DNA from: Mesostigma viride
Taxonomy: Eukaryota > Streptophyta > Mesostigmatophyceae > Mesostigmatales > Mesostigmataceae
Assembly (NCBI GenBank): GCA_009746045.1
Contig: RPFO01001044.1
Coordinates: forward strand, 55,001 to 119,000
Direction of reading: 5' to 3'
Length of the DNA stretch: 64,000 nt
Position numbers and translations under genes: made by a program. Positions 53,416 through 63,848 of the stretch are shown piece after piece (position 1 is the first letter of the stretch; every line of letters begins with the position of its first letter). The notes beneath the pieces are model-generated. The model was not told the DNA's origin, ran no database searches, and worked only from the letters and a program-made list of their open reading frames with translations.

Positions 53416-54492
53416 CTATCTACGTTTCCTTTTGGCTTCAGGCGAGTGTTTTTTCTTCTCTTTGGGTTTCTCTTCCTCGGATGCCCCTTTCTTTTTCTTT
53501 TCATCAGCGTCCCCTTCCCAGTCAACAAGGTTGTACAAAGCTGTCAACCCGCCAGCCGCGAGAACCCCCGTACCAACGAATGGGGCGGCGGCTACCATTG
53601 TTACTGCGGACGTCAAACCAGTGGCTCCTACCATGGCAGCCTTTTCGGGGTTTTCCATGGTCCAGTTGAGAAGTCTTGCTAGTGTGCGTTTCTTTGGGCT
53701 TTTTATGCCGTGATCAATACCCAATACCTTTAAATATCTCACCTGATCGACCCCTGATAACTTAAAGAAACCAATTGGCATGATCCATGTTTGGATAAAT
53801 TTCCACAATTCACTTCCACCCTCACTATTAAAAAAATATTTCTCGACCTTTTTAAAAACTGACCAATCTTCTAAAGTTTTTTGAACAGCGCCTGTTTCGT
53901 CTAGCTGCGTTGCAACGATCAGCACGGCCATAAGCGAGCTTAGCGCGCTGCCGGCGATAAAAGCACCTTTAGCAATTGTACCCCACGGAATCTTTTTTAA
54001 GGCTTCGTAGATAGACCTTGCGACCTGCTTCACGTAATCCATGGGACGCTTCGTGAAGAGAACCATCGCGCAAAGTTGATCGTGATTCAGGCGTCGGAGC
54101 TCTTTAATATCGACATCGTGAAGTGCATGGATGGTTTTGATAAGTTGTACGCGTGTCTTCGACTTCTTGATCTCAGTTCCGCAGTATAAAAGGGCCAGGC
54201 GCGTGATGAATTCGCGATTGACGGCGGCACAGAGTTCGGTTTTCGACATTTTTTTAATTTCCGTGGTTTCGACGGTCGGGTCGATCAGTGCAGCGAGTTC
54301 TTCCGCATCTTTTCGTGTAAGGTGCTTGGCCAGACCAGGGCAGTCCATCAAATCGTTGGGGTCAGTTTCCGCCTCGTTTTGAACGGCCGGCTCCTGGGAA
54401 ACCTGGTTTCGATCCGCTTCTGTGGTCCGTCTTTGATACTCTTCCCAAGGTTCGATTTCTTCTTCTCTAGCTCTATGTTTTCGCCTCCCCAT
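53416..54492 (-). CDS. Large membrane-associated paralog with WEEY/RTTEADRNQ start
   Basis: 358 residues. The N-terminal EIEPWEEYQRRTTEADRNQ matches the short finger protein at 44,940, but the finger itself is absent. Then a helical domain (LMDCPGLAKHLTRKDAEELA...) matches the protein at 54,500. Hydrophobic segments near 170-195 and 285-320. Strongly basic Lys/Glu-rich C-terminus. Only 7 bp separate it from the next gene, so the pair is a tandem duplication, possibly cotranscribed. Confidence 0.75.
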   Translation of the reverse strand: MGRRKHRAREEEIEPWEEYQRRTTEADRNQVSQEPAVQNEAETDPNDLMDCPGLAKHLTRKDAEELAALIDPTVETTEIKKMSKTELCAAVNREFITRLALLYCGTEIKKSKTRVQLIKTIHALHDVDIKELRRLNHDQLCAMVLFTKRPMDYVKQVARSIYEALKKIPWGTIAKGAFIAGSALSSLMAVLIVATQLDETGAVQKTLEDWSVFKKVEKYFFNSEGGSELWKFIQTWIMPIGFFKLSGVDQVRYLKVLGIDHGIKSPKKRTLARLLNWTMENPEKAAMVGATGLTSAVTMVAAAPFVGTGVLAAGGLTALYNLVDWEGDADEKKKKGASEEEKPKEKKKHSPEAKRKRR

Positions 54493-54499
54493 TATGTAA

Positions 54500-55907
54500 C
54501 TACGGAGAATCTTTTTTATTTTTTAACTTCTCCATCCGTTGTTTAAACGCTCTACGTTCGAATTCTAGTTCTACGTTCTTGCGAATCTGAGGTCCGGCCT
54601 CGTACACTCCTCGAGCCGTGTCCGCGGTGGCGTCAACCGCTTTGCGAGCGAGATCGGAGGCGTACGTTTTCGCGATCTTAAAGTCTTTTACAAATTCGTC
54701 TTTTGCGATCTTTGCGCCGGCTTTAGCGACGCGTTTTCCCTTGTCGGCCGCAACAGCGGCGACTTTACGCCCTTTCTCTGCCGCGACCGCAGCTGCAACA
54801 CGGGCCTTTTCGGCCGCGATGCTTGCGAGGTAATCGGTGGCTTCCTTTGTCTTTGCTCCGGCCGCAAAGGCATATTCTTTTCCAGAATCCGCGATAGGTT
54901 TCAATATAGCGGCCGCTGTTTGTACACCGGGCTTTTCACGCATCCTCTTTACCATTTCGCCACCACTTTGGACGTATGGCTTGGTCTTATCTCGCGCGCG
55001 ATTAAACATTGCCTTGGTTGCAAGAGCGCTACCGAGCCCGATTGCCTGTCGTCCTATAAAGTTCGATGTCAGCACCTTGGCGCCTCGCCCGACCCAGGAA
55101 CCGATTAGAGAACTCTCGCCTAACCAAGAAGCTGCCATCTTCACGAAGTCAGTTGGATCCAAGAAGGCGATTCCGAACCCCTTAATGCTGTGAGCGAACT
55201 GTCGAAACGCGTCAATTACCGTTTCGGTATACTTGCCATCAAGCGTGTTCAGGAAACGATCAATGTGGGACATTTCCCCCGTCACCGTAGATGTCAAAAG
55301 ATTGGCAAGAAGCTTTCCGGCAACATACACACCGATCGTCTTCCAGGGCAACGACTTTAGTTTTTCAAATGCGTATTGGGTCCAAGACTGCGGGTTCTGC
55401 GTCGCTCCGACGAGGACACACAAGTCCTTGTGCGTCAGTTCTCTCAATGTTTTCTTACTCTCGCCATATTTTGCATGTAGGTAAACAACGAGCTTTTCTT
55501 TGTCCGTCGAGTTGAAAATGGATTGAGTACAAAGAGAAAACGCAAACTGGTCAACAAGTTCTTTCGTGATGAGAGAGCATATTTGTTCCCTTGACATCTG
55601 ACGAACCTCCGCAGGATCGTTTCCCAAATAGATCGCCAGTTGTTCAGCTTCAGGCCTCTTTAGACCCTTGGTAAGGCCGATGCAATTCATCAGCTCGCCC
55701 GCTGATTCTTCTGGCAAGTGCTCGTACGACGGTTCGAGATCCGACGGACCCCCTTTGCTTAAATCTTCAAACGGAATTTCGACTGAAGCAGGTTGAGCTG
55801 CGGACGCAAACTCTTCTTTCATAGAATCTTCGGAATTTCTCACACGGATCGAAAACTTTTTGTCCAAGTACTCATCAAAATTCTTTAAAGCATTTCTCAC
55901 ATCGGGA
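54500..55907 (-). pseudogene. Cys/His-finger membrane paralog, 3' part, cut by DIRS element
   Basis: This is the larger part of a gene whose 5' end lies at 61,297-61,754. Helical domain (MNCIGLTKGLKRPEAEQL...) shared with the gene at 53,416, hydrophobic Gly/Ala-rich middle, then imperfect 11-residue repeats of AAEKGRKVAAV type, as in amphipathic lipid-binding helices. Removing exactly 55,908-61,296 leaves the frame continuous, about 621 codons in all. The frame has no other damage. Confidence 0.88.
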
Positions 55908-56286
55908 TCGGGGTTCTCTGAACATAGTTTCTTTATAGTGATACGGAAGGGGAGCCGCTGATGCTAGGTGAAATAGAGCTGGGTGATGTGATCGTAATAA
56001 GGTTGATTAGGCTTCTAGTGTACGAGTATTACGGAAGATATGGCCTAATTGTTGCGGCCCATACCTTGACGGTGTGCTGAGTACCTTGACGACGGATTTT
56101 TGCGTCTAGGTTCTCCTAGCAGATCTGTGATTGCGGACGGGTTTGCAACAGGCAATATCTGAAGTAAAACTTGACGGCTAAAACTGTTTAGAGGCCGTTG
56201 CCGGATCTGGCCGTTGGTACAGAGCCGTTGGCCTTGAAACACGATAAAAGCTTGCTCACCTAGCTCATGGCGGTCTCTTTTGTTTT
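55908..56286. repeat. Split direct repeat A1
   Basis: Matches A2 (60,751-61,129); the one difference I saw is gttggtac here against gttggtag there. Confidence 0.95.
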
Positions 56287-56357
56287 AACGAAGGCGGCGA
56301 CAGGGGTCAGGGGCAGCGTAGCTGACGCCCAGAATTCCTTTCTGCAAAGCGGCTGGG

Positions 56358-57416
56358 ATGCCGAAGCCCGGGCGGAAGCCAGGTTCGACAGGTGCTGGGA
56401 AGCAATTACCGAAAGCTAATCCCGAGGTGCCGACAGCTACTAAACAGACGGGAAAGGGCCGACTAGGCTGGCCGACGCAGAAGAAAAGGCTCCATCAGGA
56501 GCTCTCCACTTGCTCGGGCCTGCCTGAAGTGTGCGCTGCCTTTGAGGCGGTCCTCGGGACCGACTGGGTAACTACTGTCAGCCGGTGGTCTGCGGCCCAG
56601 CTGGAGTCCGTCGTTGGACTGCTGGTCGACCACGTGGACGGGCCTGAAATTCTGGCAGCAGCGGACCCAAACGAAGCGCTAGTGGCAGCCCTCCAAAGCG
56701 CCCGGGACTTGGCGGACTCGGACGAAGAGGAGATGCAGCCACCACGCCGGCCCACGAAAGGGGCGAAAAAGGGGACGAAAAAAGTCGGAAGCCCAGCCCC
56801 GAGCAAGGGAAAGGCCGCGGGGGATGTGAGGGAGCAGCTCTTGGAGCTGGCGGCTATTATTGGCAAGCAGGGGCAGGCGGGCAAAGAAGAGGAGGAGGAG
56901 GAGGAGTCCGAGGAAGAGGATTTCCTGACGAAATTGAAGGATGCGCTGGCCGGGGCAGATGGGGCTTCCAGGAAGCCGAAAAAGACCAAAGGGGTGACGC
57001 TGCCCACTCGAGCACAAGTGGTGAATTGGAGGGTGCAAGAGAGAGTGCTCCCCGAGGTGCTCGAGGATGCCAACGACAATGGAGGGGGGATAAAGAGTTG
57101 GATCATGGCTACTCGCCAAGGGGGGTGGAGGAACCAGGAAAGCAGGAAGGTGGTCATGAACATCGCCCTGGCCATGGACACACTCTTCAAGGAGTTGGGG
57201 CCGGCAGCCGGGGAGTTGGCTGGGGTAGAGTATCTCATGAGGGTGGTGGCAGCCATGCTCCTAGTGGAGAGCCAGGGGTCAGGAGGGTGGAAGGTGGCTG
57301 GCCACCTCCTTGCTCTCAAGGAAGATGCCTCCTTGGTGAGCAACCCGGCCATGAAGATGGCCCTGCAAAGCGCCACGATGATGGAGAAGCTGGGCAAGGC
57401 CCAGCAAACCAAGTAA
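56358..57416 (+). CDS. gag: Gag-like protein of DIRS element
   Basis: 352 residues. Basic Pro/Lys/Gly N-terminus, helical segments, an acidic Glu run (about 175-190) and a helical C-terminal domain. No zinc knuckle. It is the first gene of the element and ends 47 bp before the pol ATG. Confidence 0.8.
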   Translation: MPKPGRKPGSTGAGKQLPKANPEVPTATKQTGKGRLGWPTQKKRLHQELSTCSGLPEVCAAFEAVLGTDWVTTVSRWSAAQLESVVGLLVDHVDGPEILAAADPNEALVAALQSARDLADSDEEEMQPPRRPTKGAKKGTKKVGSPAPSKGKAAGDVREQLLELAAIIGKQGQAGKEEEEEEESEEEDFLTKLKDALAGADGASRKPKKTKGVTLPTRAQVVNWRVQERVLPEVLEDANDNGGGIKSWIMATRQGGWRNQESRKVVMNIALAMDTLFKELGPAAGELAGVEYLMRVVAAMLLVESQGSGGWKVAGHLLALKEDASLVSNPAMKMALQSATMMEKLGKAQQTK

Positions 57417-57463
57417 ACACCGAAAGGGTAAACCGCTCCCCCTTCCCACTGCCTCTTCCTACA

Positions 57464-60400
57464 ATGCCTCTAAGCACTACGTGGGGGAGAGTGAGGTCAG
57501 CACGCAGACGCCAGCGTGCAACTCGCCGCCGCCGGACCTTCACTCTACAACACAAGGTGATTACGTGGTTGAATTGGCTATGGCACGGGGGGGCAGACCC
57601 TCCGCCTAAATCTGGAGGCGCGTGCTCCAGAGGAACGGCGGAGGCCCTGAAAAGGGTCAAGAAGCACTGCGAGTGGTACAGTCGCCGCGTAACCGGCGTT
57701 GCGACAGGCCCCGCAGAAGGAAGTGATCTAATCTATGGGAAATGTAATAAGTATGAACAACTTGTGGCGGAGCGGGTGAGTCTGCCGAAGCGCGAGGTGG
57801 CAGGAAAGGCGAAGCTGCTGGATTTGCTGGCGCTACGACCTAGTTGGCGAGAGGTGTACGCGAGCGAAGCCAACTGCATCAAGCCGGAGGTGGCTGCCAG
57901 TGCGAGGTATTGGAATGTACCTGCCCCCAGCCGAGGGTGCACCATGGCGGAGTGGGGCAAGTTGATGGGGAGGGCAGCGGACGTGGGGATGGTGGAGTTC
58001 CGAGAGACGCGGCCAAAGTGGGTAGACGGATGTTTTGGGGTGGCCAAAGGAGTGGGGGAGTTAAGGCTCATTGTGAATAAGAAGTTGGGGAACGCACTGT
58101 GGGTGGACCCCCCTAAGACGGTGTTACCCCACCTGGGCATATACTCGGAGGTCTATATCAAGGGTCGGTGCTACACGGCCAAGAGCGATCTGGTCTCGTA
58201 TTACTATACCATCCAAGTGCCGGAGTGGTGGTGGGATTATCAAGGGCTACCTGATGTGTGGTCCACCGATGTCGGGCTGCCGGGGCGGCGGAGGAGGGTG
58301 TGGCCAGTGCTGAAAGTGCTGGCCATGGGGCACTCCCACGCTGTAGCGCTAGGGGAAGCCATCCATGAGATGGTCCTCTATGCCACGGGCGCTTTGGATC
58401 CTAGACGGCAGGTGAACCGCCTCACAAGTGTAGGGGAGCTGACCGTGCTTCGGAATGCATGGGGTAACCCAACCGCCCTAGCCATCGAGTACAAGGAGGA
58501 GAGCACGAGGGAGATGCAAATCGACCTTGAGGACCCCCCTGCCCCTATGGTATCCATCACTATTGATGACCTGGTGGTCAGCAATGGGCGCACGTGCGAG
58601 GCGGTGAATCGCTTAATCGCGAGTGCTATTGAAGACGGGTACGCGCCTAACAACCTTGTGCCCTCCAAGGACAAGACGATCATGGCTAGCCCGGAGGGGG
58701 AGGACGAGCTAGAAGCTCTGGGTGTTGTTCACCGGCGGGATGGGGTGTTGGAGCCGACAGCTAAGCAGCTCACCCTTGTGGTTGCGCACACTCGTGTACT
58801 CCTCGAGAGGGGACGCGCTACCGCTGAGGCGCTGGCGGCCGTCGTGGGCCGGTGGGTGTGGCTGCAGATGCTCAGCCGCACTTGCTTGTCCATATGGCAG
58901 CAGAGTTTTAAGTTCATCAACCTCAAGGGGTGGGGCCAGCGAACGCGACCTTTGTGGCAAGGTGTGCGCGATGAGCTCGAGTGTGCCATGGCGTTGGCCC
59001 CCATGCTCCGTGTGGACCGGGGGGCTGCCCTGGCTCCGGTGGTGGTGGCCTCGGATGCGTCTAGTTTTGGGCAGGGGGTTGTCTACGCTGAGATGGCCCC
59101 AGCTGAGGTGACGGAATTAGCTCGGGCCCGGGAGGTGCGGGGTTACCCAACCCTCCTCACCCCAGGTGAGGCCATGTATGCCGGGCCTAGACCCTTGACC
59201 AAGGCCGCGGAAAAAGCCATCATCCACGGGCGATGGCGCGTCGGGATCAAGAGTCGCTGGCGCGATTCGACCATGCACATCAACGAGAAGGAAGTGCGGG
59301 CCGCTGTGAAGGGGGTGGAGCGCTCGGCCCGGAACCTCGGAACATGGGGTAAGCGGGTGGTGAGGTTAGTGGACTCCACTGCCGCTTTGGGCTGCTTGGC
59401 TAAAGGGCGTTCCTCTTCTTACCGGTTAAACAAGCAATGCCGCCGGTTGTGCGCTCTTACGTTGGTCACCGGCAGCCGCTCACAATGGGTCTGGACGCCA
59501 AGTGAGCTTCAGCCTGCGGATGGGCCTTCGCGGGGGCTTTCCATGGCTGCCTCGGTGGCCGGGTGGGTCCGCGATTTGACTCGCGAGGGTGTTCATCCCA
59601 ATCCCGGGCCTCGGCTTGGCGCTAGCTACTTGACCCTTCTTGAGGGCAAGGTGAAGCCGGCTACTTTGATGGTTTACCATCGGGGTCTTAGGTCCTTTTT
59701 CGCATGGTGGGCGAGCCGGCGGGGTCGGGTTGGCAGCTTGTTGCGCGGCTTGACGATAGAGGAATACTATTGCGAGTATGTCGCTTGGGCGCACTCACGG
59801 TGTTACAGCCGCCAGTTGTGTGTCAATGCGCTTATGGGCCTGAATTTGTACTTCCCCCGGGAGGTGCGGGATTGGGCCTTGGCACGAAGTGTTTTGGCTG
59901 GCTGGCGCACGTTGGCACCCCCTCGTGCCCCCCCCCCATTCCATGGGAGGCTGCGTTTGCGCTTGCTTGTACTATGGTGCTCCAGCGGCAGCCTCGTGCG
60001 GCTATGATGGTCATCGTTATTTTCCAACAATACCTGCGGGTATCGGAGGCGCTCAACCTGTTGGTCGGCCATGTGCGCTTGCAGCCTGATGTTCGGTTGC
60101 GGGGTTCGCAGCGGGGCGCCTTGTTGTTGATGTCAGCTAAGACGGCTAAGGGGGAGGTGCAGTCTGTGGTGATCGAGGATGTCATGACTGAGACCCTCTT
60201 GCGGGCTTGTATGCGTGGCAAGGCGGCCTGGGAGCGGGTGTTCCCTTACGATTATGCCCAGTTCAGCCGGGTTTGGCATCAGGCCACGCAAGCTTTGGGG
60301 GTCGACACGGTGTTTACCATTCACGGGCTGCGGCATGGGGGGGCTACCTATGATTTTTTGCGGCAGCGCAGCATGGCTGATATTCAGCATCGGGGTCGCT

Positions 60401-60540
60401 GGCGCAGCAGCAAAACTGTCGCCCACTATGTGGGATTGCACCGGAGCTTGGCCCTCACCCTTCCTGACGCCCTGGTTCGGGCTATCGCCGCCTGCCCCCC
60501 GCGCATTTGGCGGAGCGTCTTTTCTCTGCCTTCCTCTTAA
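57464..60540 (+). pseudogene. pol: RT / RNase H / tyrosine recombinase polyprotein, frame broken in C10
   Basis: The start at 57,464 is chosen as the first ATG after gag. RT: KSDLVSYYYTI (motif A) and SITIDDLVV with IDD at residues 367-369 (motif C). RNase H: D531 in VVASDASS, then INEKEVRA and RLVDSTAAL. An HPNPGP motif (about 712-715 for NPGP) separates this from the recombinase. At a run of ten Cs (59,928-59,937) the frame must shift. After it come LRVSE, HGLRHGG (60,322-60,342), GRW and the nucleophile Tyr in HYVG (60,427-60,429), the R-HxxR-W-Y set. Without the shift the protein ends at 60,007. A homopolymer error is likely. Confidence 0.88.
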
Positions 60541-60616
60541 GTTCCCTTCATTCTTGTCTTATGCGTCCACCGGTTTTTGTTTTGCCCCTGGCTTGGGTCG
60601 CCAGGGAGGGATGTAA

Positions 60617-60750
60617 GGGTAAGGCTAGCCTTTTTGGACATAAAGTGTTCCCATGGGTAAGGATGGCCAGTTGAGGGCCACTTCCCGATGTGCTCTACTT
60701 ATTGTTTTAATAAAGAGTCTGGTTACCCTGGAGTTCCACGGTTAATAGAA
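60617..60750. repeat. Split direct repeat B1
   Basis: 134 bp, identical by eye to B2 (61,163-61,296). Holds an aataaagag poly(A)-like signal. Confidence 0.95.
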
Positions 60751-61129
60751 TCGGGGTTCTCTGAACATAGTTTCTTTATAGTGATACGGAAGGGGAGCCG
60801 CTGATGCTAGGTGAAATAGAGCTGGGTGATGTGATCGTAATAAGGTTGATTAGGCTTCTAGTGTACGAGTATTACGGAAGATATGGCCTAATTGTTGCGG
60901 CCCATACCTTGACGGTGTGCTGAGTACCTTGACGACGGATTTTTGCGTCTAGGTTCTCCTAGCAGATCTGTGATTGCGGACGGGTTTGCAACAGGCAATA
61001 TCTGAAGTAAAACTTGACGGCTAAAACTGTTTAGAGGCCGTTGCCGGATCTGGCCGTTGGTAGAGAGCCGTTGGCCTTGAAACACGATAAAAGCTTGCTC
61101 ACCTAGCTCATGGCGGTCTCTTTTGTTTT
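60751..61129. repeat. Split direct repeat A2
   Basis: Joined directly to B1. The B1/A2 junction carries the sequence expected of the element's circular form. Confidence 0.95.
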
Positions 61130-61162
61130 CCCACCCGCCCTCCCTGTGTGTTGCCTGTTTGG

Positions 61163-61296
61163 GGGTAAGGCTAGCCTTTTTGGACATAAAGTGTTCCCAT
61201 GGGTAAGGATGGCCAGTTGAGGGCCACTTCCCGATGTGCTCTACTTATTGTTTTAATAAAGAGTCTGGTTACCCTGGAGTTCCACGGTTAATAGAA
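61163..61296. repeat. Split direct repeat B2
   Basis: Right terminus of the element, separated from A2 by 33 bp of unique sequence. Confidence 0.95.
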
Positions 61297-61754
61297 ATAG
61301 AATTCTCGTTTTGTGATGCCCAACGAAGGCCCTCACTGTTTTGCGGTTGCGATTCAGATGGGTTATATTTCAAGTAAAGTTCATTGATCTCTTTCAACGG
61401 ATCCGATTCTCCGTTTGTAACCGCGAATTCCTCATTGGTTGTCTGGACTTCGGTTTCGAGCTTTCGAATCTCAGTCAAGATTTCGTGTATTTCACTTTTG
61501 TCATCTTCATACTCCTCGCCCCATCGTTTGGCGTAGTCGTCTGACACTTCGAGATCGCCCTCGTTCAAATAAGCGTGGAACTGTTTCAGTTTTTCGTATA
61601 ACTGTTTCAGCTTCTCTGCCTTTTCGGATCTTGGGTGGTGAGTCCTGCCGTTCTTTCTCGGTTTTGGAGCGTGACGTCGACAACGGCCCCTCGAAACGGC
61701 CGCGAAACGACACGATGACCCGGATTGCGTTTTGCCCGAACAGACGCGTCCCAT
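61297..61754 (-). pseudogene. Cys/His-finger membrane paralog, 5' part, cut by DIRS element
   Basis: Starts at 61,754 with the finger (C5, C14, C23, H26). It then has a basic linker (ending HHPRSEKAEKL) and a coiled coil, and is cut at 61,297 by repeat B2, in which it stops after a few codons. The rest is at 54,500-55,907. TATATAAAG at about 61,757-61,765 serves this gene and/or the divergent one at 61,821. Confidence 0.88.
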
Positions 61755-61820
61755 CTATATAAAGCTTAGCTAGAAAAAGAGAAACGGGTCTCGTTTTGCA
61801 AGTTTTTCGTCTTCGGTGTA

Positions 61821-62990
61821 ATGAAAGAACTGGCCATGAAAGATCGTTCTAAGACGTTGCGTATTTGCAAATGGCTTTCCGTGAACAGCTCTGTCATCCG
61901 TAAAGCGGGTCGCAACTTCTTCTCTCCTCTCACTGTGCAAGACATCCGGACTCTGTGCACGCGTCTGGGTTTCTCGCCTCCGAAGACCATTACTCCGGAA
62001 CAAGCTCGTGCAAGTCTTCTCGCTGTGCTGGCAGCGCGCAAGATACAAAGATGGGCGAGAAGGACGTTTATCGACAAACTCGTTGCGATCAAGACGATCA
62101 AGAAGTACGTCGCGCTCATTCCTCAGAACCGAGACGACATGGTGATGCTCGAAAAGCTCCCGCATAAAAAGGAGGTGTTCAAGCTCGTGTTGCCGGACCG
62201 CACTGTAATCGGGTTCAACGCAGTCAGACTGGCCGAGTTTATTCTCGAGTCAGGCTCATTCGAGGACCCTTTCACCCGCCACAGATTTAACGAGGTCGAG
62301 CTTCTCCGTCTCGACAACCAGGTTCGGCGGCTGGGCTTTCAGCGGCGGTCCACTCTCCATCTGTTTCTGCACCCGGAATTAGTCCGAGCGAAGAAAGAGA
62401 GGCAATCTCTCGTCACCGGGCTCGAGAGGATGTGCACTGAGATGGTGGAGATGATGATCCAGGTCTGCGAGGGGGAATGGACGCTCCCTCGAGACGCCGT
62501 GATGCTTCTTGACGGCGATTACTTTCCGCAGTGGCATGTTTACTTCCGTCACCTTGTTTCTCTCGAGCCCCACGCCGCCCACGCGACTCTGTTGTCCAAC
62601 CGCGGTCTGGTCGACGCGGCGATCAGGCGATGGGGGGCTGCTAAGTTGAGGGATACGCTTATGACGCAAAGGGACGTGAACGCGCACCACTGCGTTCTCA
62701 TGTACCTGAAGAACTTGCTAAACACGCATCACGTCAAGGGGTTCGGCGGCGTGCCTTTGCCTAGTCCGGTTGTCCACAGGATGACGCAGGAGTTTTTCCA
62801 CACCACGACACCCGCAACCGTGCTCAACTCTTCTCTCCCTTACGGAATGTCCGAGTTTCAGATCACGCAGGTGACCGACTCTCCAACCCCGTCACGGGCA
62901 ACGTTTCCTGACGTGCTGAGCGGCCCTTTTCTGCTAGAACCATCGGCCCGTGTGTATGGCCGCTTGAACGGGGAAGAAGCAGTTTCTTGA
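61821..62990 (+). CDS. U-box-like protein with IQ-type motif
   Basis: 389 residues. ARKIQRWARRTF (about 72-83) is IQ-like. Residues about 130-170 (IGFNAVRLAEFIL, then FEDPFTRHRFNEVELLRLD) match a giant-virus family in which a DPxTRxxF...ELxxLD segment resembles a degenerate U-box. The C-terminal half is helical without a recognised fold. The gene is divergent from the finger gene, with a 66-bp shared promoter. Confidence 0.65.
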   Translation: MKELAMKDRSKTLRICKWLSVNSSVIRKAGRNFFSPLTVQDIRTLCTRLGFSPPKTITPEQARASLLAVLAARKIQRWARRTFIDKLVAIKTIKKYVALIPQNRDDMVMLEKLPHKKEVFKLVLPDRTVIGFNAVRLAEFILESGSFEDPFTRHRFNEVELLRLDNQVRRLGFQRRSTLHLFLHPELVRAKKERQSLVTGLERMCTEMVEMMIQVCEGEWTLPRDAVMLLDGDYFPQWHVYFRHLVSLEPHAAHATLLSNRGLVDAAIRRWGAAKLRDTLMTQRDVNAHHCVLMYLKNLLNTHHVKGFGGVPLPSPVVHRMTQEFFHTTTPATVLNSSLPYGMSEFQITQVTDSPTPSRATFPDVLSGPFLLEPSARVYGRLNGEEAVS

Positions 62991-62992
62991 AT

Positions 62993-63766
62993 CTAATCAT
63001 ATGAATAAAAGTCTGTATAACGAAATACGAAAATCTTTCTTGCTGTGTAATTACCCGCATTGCCTTCTCGCGGCTGCGTGCATTCGAACATTGCAATACC
63101 AATGTTGTAGGGCTCCGAATCGTGCATGACCAGGTAGGATTTAGAGACGCACGAAGTGGGAGCCTGGCGCGCGAGGTTGTTCATGATGGAATCAATGTCG
63201 TTCTTCGTGTATTCGAGTGAAGGAACAGACGTTCTGTGTGTCGCGATCACAGGAGCATGACTCATCAGGTCTTCGGTAAACTCTTGCGGTAAAATTCGCG
63301 CAACGTAGAAGGTTAGGTCCGTGTCGTCAAACACCGCGACAAGAGGTCCGAGCGCGTACCATCTTCCCGCGTGATTCCCGAGCCGATTTGTCATGCTAGA
63401 CGCGGTCACGGCGTTGTCGGGTTCTTCTATCGTGTCGGGGCATCGAGACATGGCACGGACGGGTATTTCCATGGGCGCGGGGATGCGTTCCATCATGGCG
63501 TTTTCGATCCGTCGCCGTTCTTCGTTTTCTCGAGCGATGGCGAGGATGCGATCAGGAGTGTTCAAATCTTCGAGAAACTGGTCGGTTTTTTTAGCGGGGG
63601 GGATGAAAATGTAATCGTCTTTGTCGAACGAGATTTCTTCCGTGACAATGTCGTCGTCGCTTACATCCGACTCTGTGTCCTCCGCCATCTTGGTCATCAA
63701 AACGCCTGCCGAGAAAATAAAAAATGCGCCAATACTTCCAGCAAGCGCCAAAAGTTGCAAGGTCAT
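62993..63766 (-). CDS. Membrane-anchored protein, unknown
   Basis: 257 residues from the ATG at 63,766, chosen because it starts right before the membrane anchor (LLALAGSIGAFFIFSAGVL). An acidic linker and a probable globular C-terminal domain follow (GRWYALGPLVAVF..., ending in FRYTDFYSYD). No family recognised. Its stop lies 2 nt from that of the convergent neighbour. Confidence 0.7.
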   Translation of the reverse strand: MTLQLLALAGSIGAFFIFSAGVLMTKMAEDTESDVSDDDIVTEEISFDKDDYIFIPPAKKTDQFLEDLNTPDRILAIARENEERRRIENAMMERIPAPMEIPVRAMSRCPDTIEEPDNAVTASSMTNRLGNHAGRWYALGPLVAVFDDTDLTFYVARILPQEFTEDLMSHAPVIATHRTSVPSLEYTKNDIDSIMNNLARQAPTSCVSKSYLVMHDSEPYNIGIAMFECTQPREGNAGNYTARKIFVFRYTDFYSYD

Positions 63767-63848
63767 GGTTCTTGTAAATTGGCTACAAATTGTTTTGCAG
63801 GGTGCGTTTGGGGGGGTGCAAAGATATATGCGCGTACTTAGAAAGAGT

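Larger units (their letters stand above)
55908..61296 (+). mobile_element. DIRS-type (Ngaro/PAT-like) tyrosine-recombinase retrotransposon
   Basis: 5,389 bp with the split direct repeat layout A1 - genes - B1 A2 B2. A is about 379 bp (55,908-56,286 and 60,751-61,129) and B 134 bp (60,617-60,750 and 61,163-61,296). It encodes a Gag-like protein, RT/RNase H and a tyrosine recombinase, the defining set of DIRS-like elements. No target duplication, as expected for recombinase-mediated insertion. A copies differ by one visible base and B copies look identical, so the element is young. Confidence 0.95.

Noticed and set aside
54500-55900. Independent gene starting at the GTG at 55,900
   Set aside because: The frame continues upstream to the exact insertion point and joins the 5' part at 61,297, so it is the 3' part of one interrupted gene.
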